From assembly GCF_040361255.1 (NCBI RefSeq), contig NZ_APNG01000002.1, positions 254,561 through 318,560 on the forward strand: 64,000 nt of DNA. The letters run 5' to 3'. Positions 45,338 to 53,377 of the stretch are shown here, one piece after another. Under the pieces are notes generated by a model. That model searched no databases. It was not told the origin of the DNA and saw only the letters and a list, made by a program, of their open reading frames with translations. Position numbers and translations under genes: made by a program. This DNA is from Salinisphaera sp040361255. Lineage in GTDB: Bacteria > Pseudomonadota > Gammaproteobacteria > Nevskiales > Salinisphaeraceae. How positions within the stretch are numbered: the stretch's first letter is position 1; every line of letters begins with the position of its first letter.

Positions 45338-45784
45338 CTACGCGCCGGTCACCGCGAGCTTGGCGCGAATGAACTGCTCGTGCGGCAGGTATAGCAGTTC
45401 GGAGAGTTCGCGTAGCAGATGCTCTTCATGGGCATCGATATGGCGGTCGGCATAGGCCACGCGCCACAGCATTTCCAAGACCTGGCGTTTTTCGCCCTCA
45501 TCGAGGCCGTCGTTGAGGGTCTTGAGGTATTTGTACAGCGATACCGATTGCTGCGCCTTGGGCGCGGCCGCGGCCATGAGTTCTTCGGTTTCGCCCGCAT
45601 CGAGGCCGAAGTGACTTTGCAATTGACGGCGTATCTCGGCGTATTCGACCTCGTCGTGGCGATGGTCGGCATGGGCCATCTCCAGCAGCAGCACGGCTGC
45701 AGCGATGCGCTGGGCGCGCTCGATATCGCGCGGTTCGTCGACCTGAGGATTGAGCGCCTGGCTCAATCGTTCAAACAACCCCAT
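45338..45784 (-). CDS. TerB-family protein
   Basis: A 148-aa all-helical protein of the tellurite-resistance TerB / DjlA N-terminal family. The repeated acidic metal-binding pattern is visible: LLLEMAHADHRHDEVEYAEI near 33–52 and MLWRVAYADRHIDAHEEHLLREL near 105–127. Its ATG abuts the stop of the alpha/beta hydrolase gene (shared base at 45784), so they are one unit. Role in stress or metal response is inferred from family only. Confidence 0.85.
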   Translation of the reverse strand: MGLFERLSQALNPQVDEPRDIERAQRIAAAVLLLEMAHADHRHDEVEYAEIRRQLQSHFGLDAGETEELMAAAAPKAQQSVSLYKYLKTLNDGLDEGEKRQVLEMLWRVAYADRHIDAHEEHLLRELSELLYLPHEQFIRAKLAVTGA

Positions 45785-46425
45785 TACAGACTCTCTTTCA
45801 GATGCGCGACCACGCGTTTTCTCAGATCGGTGAGCCGGCCATGCAGGAAGTGCCCGGCCCCTTCGAGAATCTGGACATCGACCGGCGGCTCGAGTTCACG
45901 TACCGCCGCGATCGACGTATCGACATCGATCACATCGTCGGCATCGCCGAACACGGCGAGCCAGTCGGTTTGCGGACGGGGCAGCGCACCGTCGAAATAG
46001 GTCGACGGAAAGCCGACCGTCACCAGGCTCGGCGGCGCGTCGCGATCGGCCAGCCGTAGTGCGACCGCCGAACCGAACGAAAACCCGGTGAGTGCGGCCA
46101 GCGGCAAGTCGGAAGCGGCCAGCGCCCAGTCGCGCACTGCGGCCGCATCGTCCACCTCGCCGAGGCCGGCATCGTAGCTGCCCTGGCTCGCGCCGACACC
46201 GCGAAAGTTGAAGCGGATCGCGGCAAGGCCGGCCATGACCGCGGCGCGCGCGATCATGAACACCACCTTGTTGTCCTTGGTGCCGCCATGCTGCGGATGC
46301 GGATGACAGATCACCACGATACCCCGCGCGCCCTCCTCGGGCGTATCGATATCGATCTGCAGTTCGCCGGCCGGGCCGTCGATCTGTCCGCTGGCGCTTT
46401 CGCCGGCTTCGGGCCATTCGAGCAT
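45784..46425 (-). CDS. Alpha/beta hydrolase
   Basis: A 213-aa cytoplasmic hydrolase. VVICHPHPQHGGTKDNKVV forms the oxyanion-side loop, ALTGFSFGSAVALRLA holds the nucleophile Ser (about residue 105), FGDADDVID supplies the acid and GAGHFLHGRL the His. This is the small alpha/beta-hydrolase type found in many proteobacteria with no known substrate. Coupled to the TerB gene and six bases after the antiporter gene. Confidence 0.87.
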   Translation of the reverse strand: MLEWPEAGESASGQIDGPAGELQIDIDTPEEGARGIVVICHPHPQHGGTKDNKVVFMIARAAVMAGLAAIRFNFRGVGASQGSYDAGLGEVDDAAAVRDWALAASDLPLAALTGFSFGSAVALRLADRDAPPSLVTVGFPSTYFDGALPRPQTDWLAVFGDADDVIDVDTSIAAVRELEPPVDVQILEGAGHFLHGRLTDLRKRVVAHLKESL

Positions 46426-46431
46426 GGTTTT

Positions 46432-48375
46432 CTAGGCTTTGTCGGATGAATCGGGCAGGTTCGGGCCGGAGTCCGGGGCGATGCCGCCCGTGCTCGGGTT
46501 CTCGGCATTCTGGGCCGCGGCCACGCGTTCGCTCGCCGCCTCGGCGCGTTCGGCACGTGCGCGCCGGCGTTCGCTGCTGCTTTTCTTGGGCGCGTAGTAG
46601 ATCACCGTATCGCCCTCTTCCGGGCGCGGTGTGCCGCCTGCGGCATGAAACAGCACCGTGCTATCGGCATAGAGCGTGGCAATAATCACCGCATCGGCCG
46701 GGCAATCCCGCCGAAAATCCTCGCGCGTATAGGTATCGGTCAGGCGCGTCTTGTAGAACTGCCAGCTCTGGAAATGCTTGCGCCAGAGTTCTTCGTACTG
46801 GGCGTTCTCGTGAAAGGCCGGACGCCCACGCAACGGACGGGCCACGACCTTGGACTCGTTGTCCTCGTCGGCGGCATACATCGGCAGCTGGAATACGCGA
46901 TCGTGCTCGAGGCTGGTCACGAAATGCGAACACACCAGTGCGTTATAGGCATCGTTGCTGGTGGCAGCCAGCAGGCAGGATATTTCGTTGAGTTCCAGCG
47001 ATTGCTGGATCTGGTCCGAGAGTACCTCGCCGTAGAGCACGCGCACGCCCGCCAGACGCGCGGTACGCAGACGATGCCAGGATGAATCCACCAACAGCAC
47101 CTGCACATTGAGCTCGTTGGTGAGCGCTCGCGCGAGCTCGGTCGACCACGGCGAGGCGCCGACGATGAGCACACCGTTGGGCTCTGCCGACAGACGCAGC
47201 CAGCGCGATACGCGCCCAATCGAGAAGCCGTGCAAAATAACGGTCGAAAAGACGATGGCGAAAATCAGTGGCAACAGCTGCTCGGCGCCGCCATAGCCGG
47301 CCTCGACCATGCGCGGGCCGAACACACCCGCCACGGCGGCCGCCACGATACCGCGCGGCGCAATCCATGCCACCAGGGTGCGGTCGCGCCAGTTCATGTC
47401 GGTGAACGCGGTCGCCAGCAATATGGCCACCGGCCGCACGACGAACACCACGGCGAACACGAGCGCGGCCGCATGCCAGTCCAGATGCAGTAACACGTTC
47501 GGATCGAGATCGGCCGTGAGCACGATGAACACAGTCGACACCAGCAAAATGGTGATGTATTCCTTGAATCGGCGCAGTTCGGCCATGCCGGCAATCGAGA
47601 GATTGCCCATCACCATGCCCATGACCGTCACCGCCAGCAGACCGGCTTCGGCAAAGAACTCGCTGGCGACACCATAAATGACAAGCACGAAGGCGAACGT
47701 CAGCGGCGCCTTGAGATATTCCGGCACCCAGGTGTGATTGAACGCCCAACCCAGCGCCAGCGCGACGCCGCCGCCGAGCAGGAACGAGATCAGAATCGCC
47801 CAGCCCAGGTCCACGAATACCTGCGCGCCGTCGGCGGCATCGGCCCCGGCGAACACGAAATACTGAAACACCAACACCGCCAGCAACGCGCCGATCGGAT
47901 CGTTGATGATGCCTTCCCATTTCAGATAGGAGGCCGTGCGCCGGTTGAGCCCGGCCTGGCGCAGCATGGGAATGATCACGGTCGGCCCGGTCACGATCAA
48001 AATCGCGCCGAACAGCAGCGACACCGCAATCGACAGCTGGCCGATATAGTAGGCTGCTGCCGTATACAGCGCCCACGAAAGCACCGCGCCCACCGAAACC
48101 AGGCGTTTCACGCCCGACGCGGCTTCCTTGAATTCGTGCAGGCGCAGACTCAGCCCGCCCTCGAACAGGATCACCGCGACGGCCAGCCCGACCATCGGCG
48201 ACAACACGTCGCCGATATCCTCGGAGGGATTCACCACGCCGAATACCGGCCCGGCCAACACGCCACTGACCAGAAACAGCACGATCGCCGGCATGCGCAG
48301 CCACCAGGCGATCCACTGCGAGAACACGCCCAGGGCGACAATCGAAATCAGGATCAGGGAAAGATGATGTTCCAT
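46432..48375 (-). CDS. CPA1-type sodium/proton antiporter with C-terminal nucleotide-binding domain
   Basis: A 647-aa membrane antiporter. About twelve helices span residues 1–395; WEGIINDPIGALLAVLVF near 150 has the Asn-Asp ion-binding pair and WIAPRGIVAAAVAGVFGP near 335 the conserved Arg of CPA1 proteins. A Rossmann TrkA-N-like domain begins GVLIVGASPWSTELARAL near 405, and an Ala/Glu/Arg-rich tail with Pro/Ser end follows from about 590. Probably exchanges Na+ or K+ for H+ under salt or pH stress, with nucleotide or voltage gating inferred from the added domain. Confidence 0.9.
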   Translation of the reverse strand: MEHHLSLILISIVALGVFSQWIAWWLRMPAIVLFLVSGVLAGPVFGVVNPSEDIGDVLSPMVGLAVAVILFEGGLSLRLHEFKEAASGVKRLVSVGAVLSWALYTAAAYYIGQLSIAVSLLFGAILIVTGPTVIIPMLRQAGLNRRTASYLKWEGIINDPIGALLAVLVFQYFVFAGADAADGAQVFVDLGWAILISFLLGGGVALALGWAFNHTWVPEYLKAPLTFAFVLVIYGVASEFFAEAGLLAVTVMGMVMGNLSIAGMAELRRFKEYITILLVSTVFIVLTADLDPNVLLHLDWHAAALVFAVVFVVRPVAILLATAFTDMNWRDRTLVAWIAPRGIVAAAVAGVFGPRMVEAGYGGAEQLLPLIFAIVFSTVILHGFSIGRVSRWLRLSAEPNGVLIVGASPWSTELARALTNELNVQVLLVDSSWHRLRTARLAGVRVLYGEVLSDQIQQSLELNEISCLLAATSNDAYNALVCSHFVTSLEHDRVFQLPMYAADEDNESKVVARPLRGRPAFHENAQYEELWRKHFQSWQFYKTRLTDTYTREDFRRDCPADAVIIATLYADSTVLFHAAGGTPRPEEGDTVIYYAPKKSSSERRRARAERAEAASERVAAAQNAENPSTGGIAPDSGPNLPDSSDKA

Positions 48376-48476
48376 TCAGCGTTCGCTAGGCGACGCGGGG
48401 CGCGCATCGGAAACACGGGTAACCATAGCCGGCACGCGGCCGGCCCACAATGGCAATGTACGAGCGGTGGCCGCGC

Positions 48477-49145
48477 TCAGAGCGAATCCCAGCTGCTGCC
48501 CTTGCGCCGACGCCGGAACAGCGGCAGCACCAGCCCGATAATCACGCCACCGATGAGAATCAGCGCGCCGATCTTCATGCCATCGCGCCGGCTTTGCAGG
48601 GCCGCGTTTTCGTGGCGCAGACGCTCGTTGTCGCTACGCATCGACAACAGTTCTTCGCGGTATTTCTCGTTTTCGTTGCTGATGCGTACCGCATCCGCCG
48701 ACGTCTCGCGCAGCTGCTGCAGGCGCTGGGACAGCTCCTGATTCTCGTTCTGCAGGTTCGTCTTGGTCTCGGTCAGTTCTTCCGAGCCGCTGCGGACTTC
48801 GGAGAGCTGCTCCTTGAGCTGCTCGTTTTCCTGCTTGAACTTCTCGACCTGGGCCTGCATCGAAGCGATACGCGTACGCGCGGCCGGCTGATCGGACAAA
48901 AACCGGGTCAGCACATAACCGGTGGTGCCATCGGCAGTACGCACCTGGGTCCAACCATTCGCCTCGGAGAGCGTGGTCAAGCGATCGCCGGCTTCCACCA
49001 ATTCACTGATGCGATAGCCCGTGCCCGGACCACGACGCATGTTGATCGACAACTCGTCGCTGACATAGCGCGTGGCGGCAGTCGCAACGCTGCTGAACAG
49101 CATGATCCCGACAAGGCCGGCGAGCAGCCCGGATTGATAACGCAT
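48477..49145 (-). CDS. SH3b-domain membrane protein (TIGR04211/YgiM type)
   Basis: A 222-aa envelope protein: signal peptide (about 1–23), bacterial SH3 domain with LSINMRRGPGTGYRISELVEAGDRL and WTQVRTADGTTGYVLTRFL, a long coiled coil (about 90–185), and a C-terminal membrane helix MKIGALILIGGVIIGLVLPLF followed by RRRRKGSS. This layout is that of YgiM-like proteins. Function unknown; possibly peptidoglycan-related. Confidence 0.9.
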   Translation of the reverse strand: MRYQSGLLAGLVGIMLFSSVATAATRYVSDELSINMRRGPGTGYRISELVEAGDRLTTLSEANGWTQVRTADGTTGYVLTRFLSDQPAARTRIASMQAQVEKFKQENEQLKEQLSEVRSGSEELTETKTNLQNENQELSQRLQQLRETSADAVRISNENEKYREELLSMRSDNERLRHENAALQSRRDGMKIGALILIGGVIIGLVLPLFRRRRKGSSWDSL

Positions 49146-49340
49146 GAGAGGCCTTTCTTCGATTCAGGTTTCAGTCGTTCGAGCGTCGGCACGCAATCCG
49201 CGCGGCGGTAAACACCACGGCGGTCGGCCAGCGCCCGAGTGTAGCAAACCCTTGCCGCGCTTCGACGCTCTTTTTAAGCGGGTGTCGCCAATGCCGCGAA
49301 ACTGCCCGGCCTGCGACTGCATTATGGCTGCCCGCTTGTC

Positions 49341-49618
49341 AGGGAAGCTCTGCATAACCTCTCGCGGTTCGCGTTCGAGTGCTCAAATGCGTTGGGACAA
49401 GGCGTCCGAGCGCAGCGCCTGCCTCATTGGCAGGTCAAGCTCGGCAACGCCGTCGCGGAGCATTTGAGGCCGAACCGCTTAGCGGCCGGGGCTTTGCGCG
49501 CGCCTGGTCGGCGTCGAGGCAGGCGCACCGTGCAACCAGCACGCTACGTCTCCCTCTCCTTGCCAGCCACGCGCAAAGCACGCCGGCGCGACCGTGACAG
49601 GTTGTGCAGAGCTTCCCT
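49341..49618. mobile_element. 278-bp MITE-like element with terminal inverted repeats
   Basis: The left end AGGGAAGCTCTGCATAACCT (49341–49360) and the right end (49599–49618) are inverted repeats matching at 19 of 20 positions. The interior has no gene and contains its own inverted segments (GTGCTCAAATGCG and CGGCCTCAAATGC). No clear target duplication is visible. This is the structure of a non-autonomous transposon or an internally deleted insertion sequence. It ends 33 bases before the tatD start, so it probably carries or displaces the tatD promoter. Confidence 0.65.
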
Positions 49619-49651
49619 AGACTACGCCGGTTTATCAGCAGCGGCGCGACT

Positions 49652-50461
49652 ATGGAACTGACCGATATCGGCGCGAACCTCGCGCATGAAAGCTTTGCCG
49701 ATGATCTGGACGACGTGCTGGCACGCGCCGAGGCGGCGGGCGTACGCCGGCTGGTGGTCACCGGCAGCGATCTGGACAGCAGTGAGGCCGCGGTTGATCT
49801 GGCCGGGCGCTATCCCGGCCAGTGCTTCGCCACGGCCGGGCTGCATCCGCATCATGCCCGGGACTGGAGCCCGGCCCACGAACAACTCATGCGCGACAGC
49901 GCGAGGGCCCAGCGGCTGGTCGCCATCGGCGAAACCGGGCTGGATTTCTTTCGTGACATCGCCCCGCGCGATGCACAGGAGCGCGTCTTTGCGGCCCAAC
50001 TGGCCGTAGCCTGCGATCACGGCCTGCCGGTATTTCTGCACCAACGCGACGCCCATGCACGCTTTCTGCCCATTCTGCGGGAGCATTTACCGCATCTCAC
50101 GCGTGCGGTGGTGCACTGTTTTACCGACAGTGCTCAGGCACTCGATGCCTATCTCGACGCCGGCTGTTATATCGGGGTCACCGGCTGGATATGCGATGAA
50201 CGCCGCGGGCGTGATCTCTACGACAATGTGGCGCGTATCCCCGACGACCGCCTGATGATCGAAACCGATTGTCCCTATCTCATGCCGCGCACGATCCGGC
50301 CCAAACCCAAAACGCGGCGCAACGAACCGGCCAACCTGCCGTGGGTGGCCGAAACCGTAGCAGCCGCGCGTGACCAGTCGGTGGCGCAGGTCGCGGCACT
50401 CACGCATGCGAACGCGGGCCGTTTTTTCGCGATCGAGGGCTCGGACGCGCAGGGGCAGTAG
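49652..50461 (+). CDS. TatD-family metal-dependent deoxyribonuclease
   Basis: A 269-aa TIM-barrel hydrolase. TDIGANLAHESF (in place of the usual H-x-H loop: here only the downstream His is seen), AGLHPHHARDW, AIGETGLDFF with the metal Glu, FLHQRDAHARFLPIL, VHCFTDSAQAL and IETDCPYLMPRTIR with the metal Asp. The loss of the first H-x-H pair is also found in the TatD branch called YjjV/TatD-B, so it may still be active. Start at 49652 leaves only 33 bases after the MITE-like element. Confidence 0.9.
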   Translation: MELTDIGANLAHESFADDLDDVLARAEAAGVRRLVVTGSDLDSSEAAVDLAGRYPGQCFATAGLHPHHARDWSPAHEQLMRDSARAQRLVAIGETGLDFFRDIAPRDAQERVFAAQLAVACDHGLPVFLHQRDAHARFLPILREHLPHLTRAVVHCFTDSAQALDAYLDAGCYIGVTGWICDERRGRDLYDNVARIPDDRLMIETDCPYLMPRTIRPKPKTRRNEPANLPWVAETVAAARDQSVAQVAALTHANAGRFFAIEGSDAQGQ

Positions 50462-50528
50462 TACGGATAGTCGCAAGGGGGTGAAAGCCGTTATGCTGGT
50501 TTCACCACTTTCGAATCCAGAGATTCCC

Positions 50529-50798
50529 ATGAGCCAGAGCGCCGAAACCGAAACCCTGAAAAAAGACATCGAACAACTGCGTAACGACCTGGCCGCGCTC
50601 GCGAAAAGCTACCGTGCCTCTGGCGAGAATCACGCCCAGGCCGGCCTCGATGCCGCCCGCGGTAAATACGACGAATTACGCCGCGAAGCCGGCCGCCATG
50701 CCCAGGACGTGGGCAGCGAAATCGAAGCCCGCCCGTTCACCAGCGTGCTCGCCGCTTTCGGTATCGGCCTCGTTCTGGGCAAGCTGATCGGCCGCTAG
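50529..50798 (+). CDS. DUF883-type ElaB/YqjD-like protein
   Basis: An 89-aa protein: N-terminal coiled coil (LKKDIEQLRNDLAALAKSY), central Ala-rich helix, and a C-terminal membrane helix SVLAAFGIGLVLGKLIGR with the glycine-rich tail typical of ElaB/YqjD proteins that anchor ribosomes to the inner membrane in stationary phase. The start at 50529 is chosen because the upstream frame lies inside tatD. Followed after three bases by the next gene. Confidence 0.9.
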   Translation: MSQSAETETLKKDIEQLRNDLAALAKSYRASGENHAQAGLDAARGKYDELRREAGRHAQDVGSEIEARPFTSVLAAFGIGLVLGKLIGR

Positions 50799-50801
50799 GC
50801 C

Positions 50802-51299
50802 ATGGGCACCGTTAAAGAAAAGATCATTCAGGTACTCAGCCTGAATGTCGTGCTCTGGCTGCTGATGCTGCTGGTGTTCAGCGGCCTGCTGCTGTGTACG
50901 GCCGGCGTTTATCTATGGCTGGCCACGCATTACACGCAGGTCGAGGCGCTGCTGCTTGCCGGCGGCGGGCTGATCGGCATCGTCGTGCTGTTGCTGATCG
51001 TGGTATTGCTGTCCAGACGCAGCACGCCGGCCCAGAAGCAGGCCCCGGCCAAGGCAAGCGCGAACAAGCCGGTGAACGCTTACGCCGACAACGCGATCGA
51101 ACAACAGCTACGCCCGATTCTGGGTAACCAGGCAACCGACTGGGCCAAGCGCAACAGTGGCGTGGCGATCGCCGGGGCGCTGACCGCCGGCGTGGTACTG
51201 GCCGCAAGTCCGCGTGCGCGCGCGCTGATCGCCGGTGCAGCCGGGCCGATTTTCACCCGTAAGGCCATGCAGATGTTCGAGCGCATGACTGATAGCTAA
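50802..51299 (+). CDS. Small membrane protein (YqjE/holin-superfamily-like)
   Basis: A 165-aa protein with two strong N-terminal helices (about 15–37 and 47–68), a Lys/Ala-rich linker and a third weaker hydrophobic segment (GVAIAGALTAGVVLAAS, about 123–139). The order DUF883 protein then two-helix membrane protein mirrors yqjD–yqjE. Function unknown. Confidence 0.7.
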   Translation: MGTVKEKIIQVLSLNVVLWLLMLLVFSGLLLCTAGVYLWLATHYTQVEALLLAGGGLIGIVVLLLIVVLLSRRSTPAQKQAPAKASANKPVNAYADNAIEQQLRPILGNQATDWAKRNSGVAIAGALTAGVVLAASPRARALIAGAAGPIFTRKAMQMFERMTDS

Positions 51300-51501
51300 C
51301 CGAAATGGCGCCGCGGGCATGTCGAAAGGCGGCATGTCGGCGGCGCCGGTCTACGAAGCGAACCCTAAAACCCGCGCGCACCAGATCGCGCGCGATGGCG
51401 TAACGCGTCGCTGGGCTTATCGGTTTGTTCGGCCCAACCTGCGTCGCCCGGCCTGAGTTGCATGGACTACACCACCGCCCTTCGGTGCTTCGGGCTTGGA
51501 A

Positions 51502-51516
51502 TAGGAATGATTATCA
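51502..51516 (+). promoter_or_regulatory. Fur-box-like operator upstream of iron-uptake operon
   Basis: TAGGAATGATTATCA matches the 7-1-7 Fur consensus TGATAATNATTATCA at 11 of 14 defined positions. It lies 45 bases before the first gene of the operon, next to a TTGGAA hexamer that could be a -35 element, a good position for iron-dependent repression. Confidence 0.6.
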
Positions 51517-51560
51517 GTTAGTTTTTAGCCGTTCATTCATTCCGTGTTGGCGTATTTACG

Positions 51561-52349
51561 ATGAAGCCTGTCTCGATTCTCCCCCGCTGCGCGCTGATTG
51601 GCGCGGCGCTCCTGTTTGCTCAAACCGTATCTGCCCACGGCGACGATGCCCCCAGCGTGGCCGAGGTCGGCGAACATATCGGCGACTACGAAAATGAAAT
51701 CGCGGACATGAGCGATACCGTGGCCGCGATCGTCGCCGATTACGACAAAGGCGATTCGGTCGGCGAACGGGTCGACGAGCTGGTCGATACCTGGGAGAAC
51801 GTCGAATTCCACGAAGCGGTCGAAACCCATGCGATGGTGCTCTACCCGCCGATCTGGACCGCGCTGGGCGGGCTGCGCGAAGCCGTGGACGAACCGGATG
51901 CCACCGCCGAGGTCCAATCCTGGCAGGCGCGTTTCGATCATGCCCTGCACGAAGGCGTTGGCGCCTTGAAGCTGGTGGCCGCACAAGGTGCCGCGGCACC
52001 GACCCCCAAACCCGCGGAACCGGCCGATGCCTCGACCATCGATATTATCAAACGCAATCTCGATACGGTGGTGGAACGCTATCGTTCGGGTGATGTCGAA
52101 GCCGCAAATGCGCTTCTCCATCAGACCTATATGGAACGCTTTGAAGGTATCGAAGGAACCCTGATCGAAAGCGATGCCGATCTCGTGACCGACCTCGAAA
52201 AAGACTTCAATGCCACCCTGCCGCTGCTGATGGAAAAATCCGCTTCGCCCAATAAACTGGCCTCGGCGGTGGAATCCATGCAGGCCAAGCTCGACCGCGC
52301 CCAGACCATTCTCGACGAAGCGGCCGATAACAAGCCGTCGGTGTTCTAG
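51561..52349 (+). CDS. Periplasmic iron-handling protein with FTR1-type domain
   Basis: A 262-aa secreted protein: Sec signal peptide (about 1–24, ending VSAHG) and a helical mature domain. The segment ANALLHQTYMERFEGIEGTL then LVTDLEKDFNATLPLLM resembles the periplasmic domain found fused to FTR1 iron permeases (pattern Y-x2-FE-x-IE-x2-L). Early helices carry E-x-x-E and H-E-A-V-E-x-H motifs able to bind metal. First gene of the Fur-box-preceded iron import operon, two bases before the substrate-binding protein gene. Probably binds or delivers iron, by context. Confidence 0.65.
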   Translation: MKPVSILPRCALIGAALLFAQTVSAHGDDAPSVAEVGEHIGDYENEIADMSDTVAAIVADYDKGDSVGERVDELVDTWENVEFHEAVETHAMVLYPPIWTALGGLREAVDEPDATAEVQSWQARFDHALHEGVGALKLVAAQGAAAPTPKPAEPADASTIDIIKRNLDTVVERYRSGDVEAANALLHQTYMERFEGIEGTLIESDADLVTDLEKDFNATLPLLMEKSASPNKLASAVESMQAKLDRAQTILDEAADNKPSVF

Positions 52350-52351
52350 CC

Positions 52352-53377
52352 ATGGATCGTCGCAGCCTGCTCAAAAGTGCGTTGGCACTTGGCCTGCTCG
52401 GCCCGGTAACCCCGTTGTGGGCGGCAGAAACGACGGCTGCGGCCGAGTCGGCCGACGACCTGCCGCCGCTGTCGGGCTCGCTGACGGTGTATCTGGGGCG
52501 CGGTGAAGGCGGACTCTACGATGATATCGTCGCCGCCATTCGCAAGCGCAACCCGGACCTCGATCTCAAGATCCGGCGTGCGCCCTCGGCGGCCCTGGCC
52601 AACACGCTGATCGCCGAATCCAAGGCGGGCGTGCGACGCGCCGATCTGTTCTGGTCGATCGATGCGAGTTCGCTGGGCGCAGTGGCCGCGCACGCGAAGA
52701 CCACGCCCATACCCGGCGCGATCCAGCAGCACATCAAGCCCGATTTTCGCTACGACCAGTGGGCCGCGATCTCGGGCCGCCTGCGTACCGTGCCGTACAA
52801 CCCTACGCGAATCGATCCAGCGCAGCTGCCTTCGCACATCATGGACTTCGCCGATACCGACCTGAAGATCGGCTGGGCGCCGGCCTATGGGGCGTTTCAG
52901 TCGTTCGTAACCGCCATGCGCCTGCTTGAAGGCGAAGATCGCACACGCGAATGGCTGCTGGGCGTCAAACGCCAGGCCAAGAGCTATGCCGGCGAACTGG
53001 GCGTAGTCATGGCGGTCGCCCGGGGCGAAGTGGACGTCGGCTTTGCCAATCACTATTACACCCTGCGGCTGAAAAAAGGCCAGCCCGATGCCAATGTGGC
53101 CCTGGCGCTTACGCAGAATGATGCCGGCAGCCTGGTCAATTCCTCCGGCGTACTGTTGCTCGACGATAATCCGCTGGCGCGCAATTTCCTGCGTTATCTG
53201 CTCAGTCGCGAGGTGCAGTCCTTTCTGGCCAGCCAGGCCTACGAGATTCCCATGGCCGCTGATGTGGCGCCGCCGGCCGGCCTGCCGGGCAAGATCCATC
53301 CGCCCGAAATCGATCTCACCCGCCTGAGCGATTTACAGCCGATCCTGGATTTGCTGCGCGAAACGCGCGTGCTATGA
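52352..53377 (+). CDS. Ferric-iron ABC transporter substrate-binding protein
   Basis: A 341-aa periplasmic receptor of the FbpA/FutA type. The N-terminus MDRRSLLKSALALGLLG has a twin-arginine-like motif followed by a hydrophobic stretch, suggesting Tat export. Mature part: LTVYLGRGEGGLYDDIVAAI, TVPYNPTRI, and the iron-ligand region VGFANHYYTLRL with adjacent tyrosines near 235. Its stop overlaps the permease ATG by four bases. Confidence 0.88.
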   Translation: MDRRSLLKSALALGLLGPVTPLWAAETTAAAESADDLPPLSGSLTVYLGRGEGGLYDDIVAAIRKRNPDLDLKIRRAPSAALANTLIAESKAGVRRADLFWSIDASSLGAVAAHAKTTPIPGAIQQHIKPDFRYDQWAAISGRLRTVPYNPTRIDPAQLPSHIMDFADTDLKIGWAPAYGAFQSFVTAMRLLEGEDRTREWLLGVKRQAKSYAGELGVVMAVARGEVDVGFANHYYTLRLKKGQPDANVALALTQNDAGSLVNSSGVLLLDDNPLARNFLRYLLSREVQSFLASQAYEIPMAADVAPPAGLPGKIHPPEIDLTRLSDLQPILDLLRETRVL

